Assembly: GCA_963810305.1 (NCBI GenBank)
Contig: CAWEMY010000018.1
Location: 110,131-174,130, forward strand
Reading direction: 5' to 3'
Source of the DNA: JACDCA01 sp963810305
Lineage (GTDB): Bacteria > Acidobacteriota > Vicinamibacteria > Vicinamibacterales > 2-12-FULL-66-21
Length of the DNA stretch: 64,000 nucleotides
Of the stretch, positions 8,157 through 20,026 are shown in pieces (positions within the stretch are counted from its first letter, which is position 1; each line of letters begins with the position of its first letter). Made by a program: the position numbers and the translations under genes. Under the pieces are notes generated by a model. It saw only the letters and a program-made list of their open reading frames with translations. It was not told where the DNA came from and did no database searches.

Positions 8157-9632
8157 ATGCGCGCAGTACTCGCCACCGTCGCCATAGCGTTCGCTGCTGC
8201 CGGCGGACTGTTGTCCCGGCCGACAACCGCCACTTCTCGAGACGTTCCGCCGCCGGACACGACCGGACAGCACGTGACCACGCTGGCGGATCAGTCCGAC
8301 CTCTCGGTGACGGTCTACAACTCCGACATTGCGCTTATCCGCGATGTGCGAAATCTGCGAATCCCGACCGGAAGCTTCGATCTGCAGTTCATGGACATCG
8401 CCGCCACGGTGAATCCGGCCACGGTGCACTTTCGCTCGCTGACCCAGCCCGCGGCGCTCGGCGTGCTCGAACAGAACTACGAGTACGATCTGCTCGAACC
8501 GGAAAAGCTGCTGCGGAAGTACGTCGGCCGCGAGGTCACACTGGTGCGGACGCGCCAGGACGGGGGGACGTCGCGGGAAGAAGAAGTTCGCGCGCATCTC
8601 CTCAGCTACAACAACGGACCTGTGTGGCGGATCGGCAACGAGATCGTCACCGGTCTTCATCCCGACCACATTCGCTTCCCCGAGCTTCCCGGCAACCTGC
8701 ATAGCCGGCCGACGTTGATCTGGACGCTGCAGAACAGCGGAACGGGCACCCACCGCGTCGAAGCGTCATATCTGGCCGGCAAGCTCGCCTGGAACGCGGA
8801 CTACGTCCTGACCGTCGGCCGCGACGACAAGGCGGCCGATCTCGACGGATGGGTGACGCTGACCAACGGCAGCGGAACCGCCTTCAACAACGCGAGGCTG
8901 CAGCTCGTCGCCGGCGATCTGAACCGCGTTCGCCAGGTGCTGCAGGAGCGGAGGGACGCGGTCGAGAGCGTGGCGCGGATGGCGGCTGCCGCGCCCGATG
9001 GCACAGGAGGCGTTCTCTGACTACCACCTCTACACGCTCGGCCGTCGTACGACGATCAACAACAACGAGACGAAACAGGTATCGATGCTCTCAGGGACCG
9101 GCGTTCCAACGGTCAAGCGCTACGTCGTCAACGGACAGGCGTTCTACTACCGCAACGCACAGTATCCGGGCGCGCCGCTGAAGGATGTCGTTCAAGTGTT
9201 CTACCAGTTCAAGAACGAGCAGAAGGGGGGCCTCGGGATGCCGATGCCGGCCGGGACGATCCGGGTGTATCAGGCGGATTCGAAGGATGGCGTGCACTTT
9301 GTCGGCGAGGACCGCATCAACCACACGCCGAAAGATGAAACGATCAACATCAAGATCGGCAACGCCTTCGACGTCGTGTCGCGAGAGGAAGCAGACGGAC
9401 TTCCGCAAGATCGCGACCAACGTGTACGAGTCCGAGTACGAGATCACGCTGCGCAACCACAAAGCGACTGCGGTATCGGTGGAAGTGAACGAGCCAATCG
9501 GTGGAACCTGGGACATGATCCGCTCCTCGCACCAGTGGACGAAGACCGACGGCATGGGCCGCGCAGTTCACCGTGCCCGTCGCGGTGGACGGCACCGCCG
9601 TTCTGAAATACCGCGTGCGCGTGACTTACTAG
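8157..9632 (+). CDS. DUF4139 domain-containing protein, three frameshifts
   Basis: About 490 residues when the frames are joined. It starts at ATG 8157, eight bases after an AAGGAG site, with a signal peptide. DUF4139 signatures run through all parts: VYNSDIALIRDVRNLRIPTG; QNSGTGTHRVEASYLAGKLAWNADYVL; then EAFSDYHLYTLGRRTTI; then ERKQTDFRKIATNVYESEYEI; then AQFTVPVAVDGTAVLKYRVRV ending at TAG 9630-9632. Three +1 breaks occur near 8996, 9382 and 9552; together they restore the first frame. Each is explained by one extra base. Probably a cell-surface or periplasmic protein of unknown role. Confidence 0.8.
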
Positions 9633-9700
9633 CTATCAGCTTCATCAGCTCTCAGCTATCAGCTATCAGCTTTCTGGCTGGAAGCTGGTAGCTGGCAGCT
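9631..9700. repeat. Heptamer-type tandem array, AGCTATC/AGCTGG units
   Basis: Degenerate units of AGCTATC, AGCTCTC, AGCTTTC and later AGCTGG(T/C)/AGCTGGA run from inside the TAG stop of the DUF4139 gene. Most units are 7 bp. Nothing else is seen in the 149-bp spacer apart from an unremarkable leader before the aldo/keto reductase. Confidence 0.85.
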
Positions 9701-9781
9701 CGTCGAACTCATCAGTCATGTCAAGGTTCGAAGTCACATGGACCGGCAGATGGAACGGTTCCTGCTGACGAAAGGACCGTC

Positions 9782-10726
9782 ATGCCTGCTGATACCAGTC
9801 GAAAAGAGCCGATCCCATACCGCCAGTTCGGACGTCACTCCGACCAGGTCTCGATCATCGGGATCGGCGGGTTCCATCTGGGGCAAGTCAAGACCGTCAC
9901 AGAGTCGGTTCGAATCGTTCACGAGGCCATCGACGCCGGCATCAACTTCCTCGACAACGCCTGGGAATACCACGATGGCGAAAGCGAACAACGGATGGGG
10001 CGGGCGATTACCGACCGTCGAGAGTCGGTGTTCCTGATGACGAAAGTCTGCACGCATGGCCGAGACGCCAAGGTTGCCATGCGGCAGCTCGACGAATCGC
10101 TGCGACGGTTGCGGACGGATTATCTCGACCTCTGGCAGATTCACGAGTGCGTGTATTACAACGATCCCGAGCACCACCTTGCGCCCGGCGGTGTCGTGGA
10201 GGCGCTGGCGCGCGCGAAAACGCAGGGGAAGGTGCGGTTCGTCGGATTCACCGGTCACAAGGATCCGGAGATCCACCTGAGGATGCTCGCCTCCGGATTC
10301 GATTTCGACGCGTGTCAGCTGCCGCTGAACGGCCTCGACGCGACATTCCGCAGCTTTCAAACCAGAGTGCTCCCAGAGCTGGTGCGCCGCGGTATCGCCC
10401 CGATCGGCATGAAGAGCCTCGGAGGCGACGGACGGATCGTCAAGAAGAAAGCCGCGCGGATCGGTGACGCGCTGCGTTACGCGATGAGTCTTCCGGTGTG
10501 CACGACGATCTCAGGCATCGATTCATTGAAGGTGCTTCGCCAGAATCTCAAGATCGCGCGGGGCTTTGTGCCAATGGACGCCGGCGAACGGAAGGCATAC
10601 GAGCAAAGCCTGCGTGACTACGCAACGGACGGGCGTTTCGAGCTTTACAAGACCACCGCCGAACACGAGGGAGAGGTCGGCCGCAAGCAGCATGGGTTCC
10701 CATCGGAGGAGGAACTGGCGCTCTGA
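9782..10726 (+). CDS. Aldo/keto reductase
   Basis: 314 residues, (beta/alpha)8 NADPH-dependent oxidoreductase family. The catalytic tetrad is visible as D58 (FLDNAWEY), Y63, K88 (FLMTKVC) and H121 (WQIHE). Other family segments are LDESLRRLRTDYLDLWQIHE and KVRFVGFTGH. It should reduce an aldehyde or ketone to an alcohol; substrate not predictable. Alternative ATG 9738 in another frame is rejected because the family N-terminus (IPYRQFGRHSDQVSIIGIGG) starts from 9782. The kinase gene follows after 29 bp on the same strand. Confidence 0.88.
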   Translation: MPADTSRKEPIPYRQFGRHSDQVSIIGIGGFHLGQVKTVTESVRIVHEAIDAGINFLDNAWEYHDGESEQRMGRAITDRRESVFLMTKVCTHGRDAKVAMRQLDESLRRLRTDYLDLWQIHECVYYNDPEHHLAPGGVVEALARAKTQGKVRFVGFTGHKDPEIHLRMLASGFDFDACQLPLNGLDATFRSFQTRVLPELVRRGIAPIGMKSLGGDGRIVKKKAARIGDALRYAMSLPVCTTISGIDSLKVLRQNLKIARGFVPMDAGERKAYEQSLRDYATDGRFELYKTTAEHEGEVGRKQHGFPSEEELAL

Positions 10727-10755
10727 CTGTCCCTTCCCGGTAGAATCACCGTGCA

Positions 10756-13401
<2,646 letters not shown>

Positions 13402-13405
<4 letters not shown>

Positions 13406-13440
13406 CTATCAGCTGAAGACTGATGACTGATAACTGATAC
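13402..13440. repeat. Short heptamer array, (G/A)ACTGAT units
   Basis: GACTGAT, GACTGAT and AACTGAT follow a degenerate AGCTATC AGCTGAA start, overlapping the TAG stop of the kinase. It shares an 18-nt run (CTGATGACTGATAACTGA) with the array at 45825. Confidence 0.8.
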
Positions 13441-13452
13441 ACTTCCGTCGCC

Positions 13453-13857
13453 TTGGATCCGATCTCGCTGACCGGCGATTCATTCGTCCTGCTCGTCGAC
13501 GACAATCCCGAGACGCTGAACCTGTTTGCCCTCGCGCTCGGGCTCGAAGGGATCGAGGTCCGCACTGCCAACAGCGTCAAACGCGCACTCGAGGTTCTCT
13601 ACGATGGCTCGCGCCGGCCGGCGCTGATCATCACTGATCTGCTGATGCCGCAGACGACGGGCTGGGATTTTCTCAAGCATCTCCGGGCAGAGCCCTCGCT
13701 GAAGTCAGTGCCGATCATTGTCATCACCGGCGTCGAGCCAGGTGAGAGCGAGCAGCTTGCGGACACCGTGCTGCAAAAGCCGATCGACCCCTTGCAGCTG
13801 GCAGAGATGGTCCGCGCCCGTTTGCGTCCAGTCCCCGGCCCAACGGAACAGCCCTGA
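13453..13857 (+). CDS. Single-domain response regulator receiver protein
   Basis: 134 residues from a TTG start at 13453. A CheY-like receiver domain fills the protein: acidic pair D16/D17 (LLVDDNPE), phospho-acceptor D62 (LIITDLLMPQTTGWDF), T92 (IIVITG) and K109 (VLQKPID). There is no output domain, so it acts through a partner or as a phosphate relay. No histidine kinase is adjacent; the MASE1 protein at the left edge is too distant to pair on present evidence. The short spacer before it is the heptamer array. Confidence 0.85.
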   Translation: MDPISLTGDSFVLLVDDNPETLNLFALALGLEGIEVRTANSVKRALEVLYDGSRRPALIITDLLMPQTTGWDFLKHLRAEPSLKSVPIIVITGVEPGESEQLADTVLQKPIDPLQLAEMVRARLRPVPGPTEQP

Positions 13858-13861
13858 CCGC

Positions 13862-13918
13862 CTCCGCCAAGGCTACGGCGAGTCTCGCCGAAGCGCTCGC
13901 GCGAAGGCGAGGGCTGGA
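13862..13918. repeat. Dispersed hairpin repeat family 2, copy 1
   Basis: Contains the perfect palindrome CGGCGAG-T-CTCGCCG (13876-13890) overlapping a second hairpin with arms CTCGCC (13884-13889) and GGCGAG (13906-13911) around GAAGCGCTCGCGCGAA. A related core occurs in opposite orientation at 57893-57921 with two compensatory arm changes. Located in the 148-bp spacer before the lipoprotein gene. Confidence 0.75.
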
Positions 13919-14005
13919 CGACCTTCGATGGGCAGCCCTAAAGGGCTGGACTACGGAGTGGCATCGCCTTGCCTCTGACCCGGTATCGGATGGTACGATT
14001 CCATT

Positions 14006-15415
14006 GTGTTCCGGCCCCTCGTCTCCCTCTCGTTCGCATTTCTCGCTGCCGCATGCTCCGGCGGTGTTCGCGCGGGTGACGGCGCCGGCGCCGAGGTCAG
14101 AAATTTCACCAGCGCTCACACCCGCATCGTCTGGGCCCAGGGGGATGGCACCGATCCAGCGGCCGAGGGAACACAGCTCATCCTCATGGGATTCGATAGC
14201 GACGATGACAAGGGGGAGCGGATCATTCTCGGCGACCGCCGCAGTTATCACAAACCCAAACTGACCTCACGCGCCGATCGCATCGTCTTCTCCAGCTTCA
14301 TGATCCCCGGCCCATCCGAAACCTTCATCGTCAACTGGGACGGGACGGGGCTGCGAAAACTGGCGGACGGTTTCGCATTGACGCTGTGGCAGAACCCGGT
14401 AGACGGTCAGGACTGGGTGTATGTCGGCACGGACGCCGTCAAGTACGACTTCAAGACGGTGTCGCGATTTCCACTGAATGCGCCCGAGAAACGTGAACTG
14501 GTGTGGGATACCACGCTGGTGAGCATGGAAGGTTTCGAGGTTTCGCCCGACGGACGGCATGCCGGCGGAATGTTTCCGTGGCCGGGCGCCGGGATAGCGG
14601 ACCTCAAGAACAAGACCTGGCGGAAATTCGGCGAGGGCTGCTTCACCTCGATGACCAGGGTTCGAGGCCCGCTTTTCTGGTACTTCGACGGGGCGCACCG
14701 CAACGTCACGATGGTTGACGCCGAGGCCGGAACGAAATGGATGGTCAATCTCAACGGCGCGCCAGGCTTTGACGGCGCGGAAGTGAGCCATCCGCGCTGG
14801 ACGAACCATCCGCGCTTCCTGGCTATCACCGGCCCCTACAACCAGGGAGGCGACAACCAGTCGCGCACGGGAGGAAAACAGACCGAGGTGTACCTCGGCC
14901 GCTTCACCGAGGACTTTTCAAACGTCGAGGGGTGGGTGCGGGTGACTAATAACGGCGGCGGCGATGCTGATCCTGACGTCTGGATCGATCTCGACAAGAG
15001 CAAATACCCCAGACGGGCGCCGGGACGGATTGGGCCATCCGCCGCCGCGGGCGCTTCGACTGCGGCCAGCGCGAGTTCGGACCAGGCCGGGCGCCTGGTC
15101 GTGAACGTCCGGCTGAAACGGCCCGGGACGATCCCGACGCCTGCCTCGATACTTCCCTATCGACATGGCCTCGTCGTCAGCGAGTTCGAGGTGATGGATG
15201 TCGTGCAGGGCAGGTATGCGGAAAAAGAAATCCGGATCGCCCAGTGGGCGATTCGTGACGGCAAGGTTCTGCCGGGCGCTCGCCAGAGTGCTGGATCCGC
15301 GTTCACGCTGACTGTGGACCGCTACGATGCTCATGGTGAGCTCGAAGGCGAGCGGCTGCTCTCGAACAGCGAGGCCTCGAAGCTGCCTTTGTATTACGAC
15401 GTGACCGGCCGCTGA
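14006..15415 (+). CDS. Putative lipoprotein with TolB-like propeller blades
   Basis: 469 residues from GTG 14006. The signal sequence ends in a lipobox, LAAACSGG, with C17 as the likely lipidated residue. The body has repeated propeller-type strands (RIVWAQGDGTDPAAEG, GFEVSPDGRHAGGMFPWPG, SHPRWTNHPRFLAITG). The last 120 residues, including LPYRHGLVVSEFEVMDVVQG, look like a separate beta domain. No enzyme motif recognised. It is 16 bp upstream of the MBOAT gene on the same strand and so probably belongs to the acetylation locus, perhaps as a polysaccharide-associated surface protein; that role is inference. Confidence 0.7.
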   Translation: MFRPLVSLSFAFLAAACSGGVRAGDGAGAEVRNFTSAHTRIVWAQGDGTDPAAEGTQLILMGFDSDDDKGERIILGDRRSYHKPKLTSRADRIVFSSFMIPGPSETFIVNWDGTGLRKLADGFALTLWQNPVDGQDWVYVGTDAVKYDFKTVSRFPLNAPEKRELVWDTTLVSMEGFEVSPDGRHAGGMFPWPGAGIADLKNKTWRKFGEGCFTSMTRVRGPLFWYFDGAHRNVTMVDAEAGTKWMVNLNGAPGFDGAEVSHPRWTNHPRFLAITGPYNQGGDNQSRTGGKQTEVYLGRFTEDFSNVEGWVRVTNNGGGDADPDVWIDLDKSKYPRRAPGRIGPSAAAGASTAASASSDQAGRLVVNVRLKRPGTIPTPASILPYRHGLVVSEFEVMDVVQGRYAEKEIRIAQWAIRDGKVLPGARQSAGSAFTLTVDRYDAHGELEGERLLSNSEASKLPLYYDVTGR

Positions 15416-15431
15416 GAGCAGCAGCGCGAAG

Positions 15432-16871
15432 GTGGTTTTCAGCTCGTATCTCTTCCTCTTCTACTTCCTTCCTGCCGCACTCGGCGCGTACTATGCGGCG
15501 CCCACGCGAGCCAGGCACCTGATCCTCACAATCGCCAGCTACGTTTTCTACGGCTGGGCGAATCCGCTCTTTCTTCCGCTTCTGCTGTTCTCGACCGCAG
15601 TCGACTACTTCGCTGGGCTTGCTCTCGCCCGCTACCCGGCCGTCGAAGACGCGACCGGCCGTCTGCGCCGTCCGACCGGCGCAAAGGTGGCGCTCATCGC
15701 GTCGGTCTGCAGCAACCTGACGCTGCTCGGGTTCTTCAAGTACTACAACTTCGCAGCAGAAAACATCGATGCGCTCGCCGACCGGCTTGGCTTGCCGGCG
15801 CTCGGTCTCGACGCCGCCCTGAGAGTAACGCTGCCGCTCGGGATCAGCTTCTACACCTTCCAGTCGATGAGCTATGCGATCGACGTCTATCGCGGTCATG
15901 CGAAGCCGATCCGGAGCTTCATCGACTTCGCCTGTTTCGTGTCGATGTTCCCGCAACTGGTCGCCGGGCCGATCGTGCGCTTTTCAGAGGTCGCCGATCA
16001 GCTGCGATCCCGCACCCACACCGCGACCAAGTTCGCACGAGGGATCGCATTCCTTTCGCTGGGTCTGGCCAAGAAGGTGCTGCTGGCGAATCCATGCGGC
16101 AAGATCGCCGACCTTGCCTTCGACGCCGGGTCCCTGGGGCCGCTCGAAGCGTGGTATGGGGTCGTCGCCTACGCGTTCCAGATCTACTTCGACTTCAGTG
16201 GCTACTCGGATATGGCGGTCGGCCTCGGTCTGATGTTTGGATTCGTGTTCGCCAAGAACTTCGACTCCCCATACCGTGCGGAATCAATTACCGAGTTCTG
16301 GCACCGATGGCACATCTCGCTGTCGACCTGGTTGCGCGACTACCTGTACCTCCCGCTCGGCGGCAATCGCAAAGGAACGACTCGGACCTACATCAATCTG
16401 TTCGTCGTGATGGTGCTCGGCGGGCTCTGGCATGGTGCAGCCTGGAACTTCGTGATCTGGGGCGCACTACACGGCGCGTTTCTCGCCGGTGAACGTCTGC
16501 GCGGAAAAACGGCCCTCTACGGCGTCCTGCCGCCCCCGTTGCGGGTGGCCATGACTTTCACGATCGTTCTCATGACCTGGGTCTTCTTCCGCGCTCGTGA
16601 TCTCCCGCATGCGTTTCGTTATCTCGGCGACATGTTCGCGCTGGGGATGCCTCAGGATGGTGCCGCGTTGCTGAGCGGCATCGTGTATCAACCGTACTAC
16701 CTGGGAACATTTCTGCTGGCCGGAACGATCGTCTGGAGCGCGCCGCAGACGTGGGAGTGGACGCGGACTCTGACCCCGGCGAAGGCCACGGCTGTTGTCG
16801 CACTGCTGGTGCTGTCGGCGCTGGTGCTGGCGACGCAGGCATTCAATCCCTTCATATATTTCATTTTCTGA
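15432..16871 (+). CDS. MBOAT-family O-acyltransferase, AlgI-like
   Basis: 479 residues from GTG 15432 (VVFSSYLFLFYFLPAALGAYY). Multiple membrane helices and the AlgI signatures: YKYYNF-like FFKYYNFAAEN, LPLGISFYTFQSMSYAIDVYRG, VAGPIVRFSE, FWHRWHISLSTWLRDYLYLPLGG (about 288-310) and GGLWHGAAWNFVIWGALHG with the conserved histidine near residue 335. These proteins move acyl (usually acetyl) groups across the membrane for polysaccharide O-acetylation. Its TGA overlaps the next ATG (TGATG), indicating coupling with the SGNH-type partner. Confidence 0.92.
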   Translation: MVFSSYLFLFYFLPAALGAYYAAPTRARHLILTIASYVFYGWANPLFLPLLLFSTAVDYFAGLALARYPAVEDATGRLRRPTGAKVALIASVCSNLTLLGFFKYYNFAAENIDALADRLGLPALGLDAALRVTLPLGISFYTFQSMSYAIDVYRGHAKPIRSFIDFACFVSMFPQLVAGPIVRFSEVADQLRSRTHTATKFARGIAFLSLGLAKKVLLANPCGKIADLAFDAGSLGPLEAWYGVVAYAFQIYFDFSGYSDMAVGLGLMFGFVFAKNFDSPYRAESITEFWHRWHISLSTWLRDYLYLPLGGNRKGTTRTYINLFVVMVLGGLWHGAAWNFVIWGALHGAFLAGERLRGKTALYGVLPPPLRVAMTFTIVLMTWVFFRARDLPHAFRYLGDMFALGMPQDGAALLSGIVYQPYYLGTFLLAGTIVWSAPQTWEWTRTLTPAKATAVVALLVLSALVLATQAFNPFIYFIF

Positions 16872-18205
16872 TGGCGACATCCGATCCTCTTCCGGCCGGC
16901 GGCGCTACTCGTGAGGAGATTGCGCAAATCGAAGTGGGTCAAACTACCGTAAGCCCGGCGACTGCTCGCGTGCTGGTGGTGCTTTTCCTGACGGCTATCT
17001 TCGCGGTGCCGATCGTCGAGTGGTTCGGCACGCGATCGGCACGCGCACGCGGAGAGTCGACGGCCTGGGCCCACCTGACGAACGTCCCCGGCCAGATCCG
17101 CTCGCAGTTTGCCCGCGCCGCGGAAGGGGACGGGGCGTGGCGGGGAACCGTCCTCGCGAATCGCGCCGTCCTCGGCGGGCTGAGCGGCTTCGAGCGAGCC
17201 CTCGAAAACGACTCCCTTCTCGGGCAGGCGCTGCGGCCGCCAGCTCAATTGCTGATGACGGGCTGGCTTGGCGCCGGTAACGAGCGTGTCTATCCAGGAC
17301 GGGAGGGATGGGTCTTTTACCGTCCCGACGTAGAGCACGTGACGGGCCGCGGCTTTCTGGATCCGCGCGAGCTCCGCCGACGCATTGCGGCGGCGCCCGA
17401 ATGGACCGACCCGCCCGAGCCGGATCCCCGTCCGGCAATCGTCCAGTTCAAGAGCGATCTCGCAAATCGCGGTATTGCACTCATCGTCGTGCCGGTGACA
17501 CTGAAGCCATCAGTCCATCCCGAAAAGCTGACTCGTCGCTACGACGACGCATCCGCGTTGCCGCAGAACCCTTCCTTTACAGCATTCATTGAGGATCTGC
17601 GACGCGAAGGCGTTCTGGTGTTCGATCCCGGCAGCGGTCTGGCTCGTGAACGCTCGGCCGGCGCACAGTATCTGGCGACCGACACGCATTGGCGGCCCGA
17701 GGCGGTCGAATCCACGGCCGATGAACTGGGGCGGATGCTGAGCGGCGTCGCGCTCCCGAGTATGACGGCGCCTGGCTACCGGATCGAACGTGTCGAAGTG
17801 CGTAACCTCGGCGATGCTGCCCGAATGCTCGATCTGCCTGAAACCGCCTCTCTCTTCCCGGCGGAGACCGTGTGGCTTCGACGAGTGCTGAATCCGGATG
17901 GAACGCCGTGGAGATCCGATCGTGCCGCCGACGTGCTGTTGCTGGGTGACAGCTTCACCAACATCTATTCGCTCGAGTCGATGGGCTGGGGAACATCGGC
18001 CGGGCTCGCCGAGCAATTGAGCTACGTCCTCGGCCGCCCGATCGATCGCCTGGTCCAGAACGACGAAGGAGCGTTTGCGACACGCGCCATGTTGCAGCGC
18101 GACGCAAGCCGGCTGAACGGCAAACGCGTAGTGATCTACCAGTTCGCCGCGCGCGAGCTTTCGTTTGGCGACTGGAGGATCATCCGAATGAGGGACGATC
18201 GCTGA
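16871..18205 (+). CDS. AlgJ/AlgX-like SGNH O-acetyltransferase
   Basis: 444 residues from ATG 16871. A membrane anchor lies at about 33-55 (RVLVVLFLTAIFAVPIVEWF), followed by a periplasmic SGNH-like domain. The DTHW motif (ATDTHWRPEA, about residue 270) supplies the Asp/His pair, and LLLGDSFTNIY (about 356-366) supplies the serine nucleophile. This architecture is that of AlgJ/AlgX, which take the acetyl group exported by the MBOAT and place it on a polymer. Upstream in-frame codons are ignored because they overlap the MBOAT coding sequence. The acyltransferase-3 gene follows with no gap. Confidence 0.88.
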   Translation: MATSDPLPAGGATREEIAQIEVGQTTVSPATARVLVVLFLTAIFAVPIVEWFGTRSARARGESTAWAHLTNVPGQIRSQFARAAEGDGAWRGTVLANRAVLGGLSGFERALENDSLLGQALRPPAQLLMTGWLGAGNERVYPGREGWVFYRPDVEHVTGRGFLDPRELRRRIAAAPEWTDPPEPDPRPAIVQFKSDLANRGIALIVVPVTLKPSVHPEKLTRRYDDASALPQNPSFTAFIEDLRREGVLVFDPGSGLARERSAGAQYLATDTHWRPEAVESTADELGRMLSGVALPSMTAPGYRIERVEVRNLGDAARMLDLPETASLFPAETVWLRRVLNPDGTPWRSDRAADVLLLGDSFTNIYSLESMGWGTSAGLAEQLSYVLGRPIDRLVQNDEGAFATRAMLQRDASRLNGKRVVIYQFAARELSFGDWRIIRMRDDR

Positions 18206-19386
18206 CCGGCGCGCGTATCCCGGCGCTCGATGGTGTGAGGGGGCTCGCCATCCTTCTGGTCATCCTCTTCCATCACACCCTGATGCGGCCCGAAACGGTG
18301 TTCGACCGGTTCTACGTTAACGGGGCGCGCCTCGGCTGGTCGGGCGTGGATCTGTTCTTCGTTCTGTCAGGATTCCTGATCACGGGCCTGCTCCTCGACG
18401 CTAAAGGGGGGCCGCACTACTACCGCAACTTCTACGTCCGCCGCACGCTGCGGATCTTTCCGCTCTACTATGCGTTCCTCTTTTTCACTCTACGTGTGGC
18501 TCCATGGCTGTGGCCGGATACCCAGCTCGCCACGATGGCGCGCGAGTCGATGGCCGGTCGCAGCGAAGCGTGGTACTGGCTCTACGGCTCGAACATCCTT
18601 TTCGCGCGAGACGAGAACTTCGGTCATCCCAATCTCGCCGTCACATGGTCGCTCGCGATCGAAGAACAGTTCTACCTGGTTTGGCCGGTGGTCGTCGCCC
18701 TTACGAGCCGCCGCTCACTGATCTGGGTCTGCGGGGGACTGATCGTCGCCGCCTTCGCCGTGCGGACTATTCTCGTGCTGGGGGGCGCGCACGCGATACT
18801 GCCGTACGTGCTGCCGTTCTGCCGCATAGACCCGCTGGCCGCGGGCGCACTCGTCGCGCTCGCAATGCGCGGAGATCGGACTGGACCGCCGGTGGCGACC
18901 GCACGGCTGCTGACGATCGCGAGGATTGTCGCGGCGAGCGCCGGCGTAATTGTTCTGGCGATCTGGTTCGTCGGAGATCCGTTCGACAACGCGGACTGGG
19001 GCGAGCCGCTGATGCAGACTGCCGGTTATTCAGCGCTCGCGCTCGGCTACGCCGGCATCGTTACGCTGGCCGCAGGCGGTCCGGCGGGCTCGTGGCTGGA
19101 CCGGTTCTTTCGCTTCTCTGCGCTACGCACACTCGGCCGTTACAGCTACGCTCTCTATCTCTTCCATGTCCCCGTGCGACGATTCATCCGCGACGAGTAC
19201 TTCCCCGTAGCATCGTTCCCGACCTGGCTCGGTTCACCGCTGCCGGGGCAACTCCTGTTCTACGTCGCCGCAACCGCTCCGGCCCTGGCGCTTGCCTGGA
19301 TTTCCTGGCATCTCTACGAACGACAGTGGCTCGCAATCGCCCGGTACTTCCCGTACCCGCGAGTGCCACCAACCCGGCATTGTTGA
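18202..19386 (+). CDS. Acyltransferase family 3 membrane protein
   Basis: About 394 residues, roughly ten membrane helices. The family N-terminal motif RIPALDGVRGLAILLVILFHH is encoded from 18202 onward, but the first conventional start is GTG 18235, inside that motif. Translation may therefore begin at CTG 18202, which overlaps the upstream TGA (CTGA), or the true start has been lost by an error. Other signatures are GWSGVDLFFVLSGFLITGLLL and FYVRRTLRIFPLYY, with AIEEQFYLVWPV further on. These enzymes transfer acetyl or succinyl groups to surface sugars, which fits the preceding AlgI/AlgJ-like pair. Confidence 0.85.
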   Translation: MTGARIPALDGVRGLAILLVILFHHTLMRPETVFDRFYVNGARLGWSGVDLFFVLSGFLITGLLLDAKGGPHYYRNFYVRRTLRIFPLYYAFLFFTLRVAPWLWPDTQLATMARESMAGRSEAWYWLYGSNILFARDENFGHPNLAVTWSLAIEEQFYLVWPVVVALTSRRSLIWVCGGLIVAAFAVRTILVLGGAHAILPYVLPFCRIDPLAAGALVALAMRGDRTGPPVATARLLTIARIVAASAGVIVLAIWFVGDPFDNADWGEPLMQTAGYSALALGYAGIVTLAAGGPAGSWLDRFFRFSALRTLGRYSYALYLFHVPVRRFIRDEYFPVASFPTWLGSPLPGQLLFYVAATAPALALAWISWHLYERQWLAIARYFPYPRVPPTRHC

Positions 19387-19508
19387 GAACCCATTCGTCC
19401 TGTTCAGTTGCGCCGTTTGTATTTGGCGTCGATCTTGAAGGTTTACCCCTCGTTCCCCCACGTATCAGTAATTGCCGCTGAAGGCCCTTACCAAGGAGAA
19501 GGAAAAAA

Positions 19509-20021
19509 ATGCACATCAGTCACAGAATCGCGCCGTGCTTGTGGTTCGATCGTCAGGCCGAAGAGGCTGCGTCGTTTTATGTGTCGGTCTTCAAGAACTC
19601 TCGAGTCGTCGGCGTCTCTCGATATCCGAAGGCTGGACAGGAAGTGCACAAACAGCCTCCTGGCTCGGTGATGACCGTAGAGTTCGAGCTCGACGGCCAG
19701 CGATTTACCGCACTCAACGGCGGGCCGGACTTCAAGTTCAGCGAAGCCATCTCGCTGCAGATCTACTGCGAGAATCAGGAACAAATCGACTACTACTGGG
19801 ACAAGCTGTCACAGGGTGGCGACCCGAAAGCGCAGGTGTGCGGGTGGCTCAAGGACAAGTTCGGTCTGTCGTGGCAGGTGATCCCGGCCGTGATCACTGA
19901 GATGTTCAAGGACCACAACTCACCGGAAGCACAACGGACGATGGAGGCGATGCTGCAGATGAAGAAGATCAATATCAAGGAGCTGGAGCGCGCTGCCGCG
20001 GGCGACAAGGTCACGGCGTAA
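19509..20021 (+). CDS. VOC family / PhnB-like protein
   Basis: 170 residues from ATG 19509, well placed behind AAGGAGAAGG. The glyoxalase-fold family of PhnB and '3-demethylubiquinone methyltransferase-like' proteins is indicated by IAPCLWFDRQAEEAASFYVSVF, MTVEFELDGQRFTALNGGPDF, ISLQIYCENQEQIDYYWDKL and CGWLKDKFGLSWQVIP. These proteins usually dimerise and may bind a metal or small ligand; the substrate is not known. The 122-bp spacer upstream shows no clear promoter. It converges with the PQQ protein gene, with only 5 bp between stops. Confidence 0.88.
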   Translation: MHISHRIAPCLWFDRQAEEAASFYVSVFKNSRVVGVSRYPKAGQEVHKQPPGSVMTVEFELDGQRFTALNGGPDFKFSEAISLQIYCENQEQIDYYWDKLSQGGDPKAQVCGWLKDKFGLSWQVIPAVITEMFKDHNSPEAQRTMEAMLQMKKINIKELERAAAGDKVTA

Positions 20022-20026
20022 AGCGG

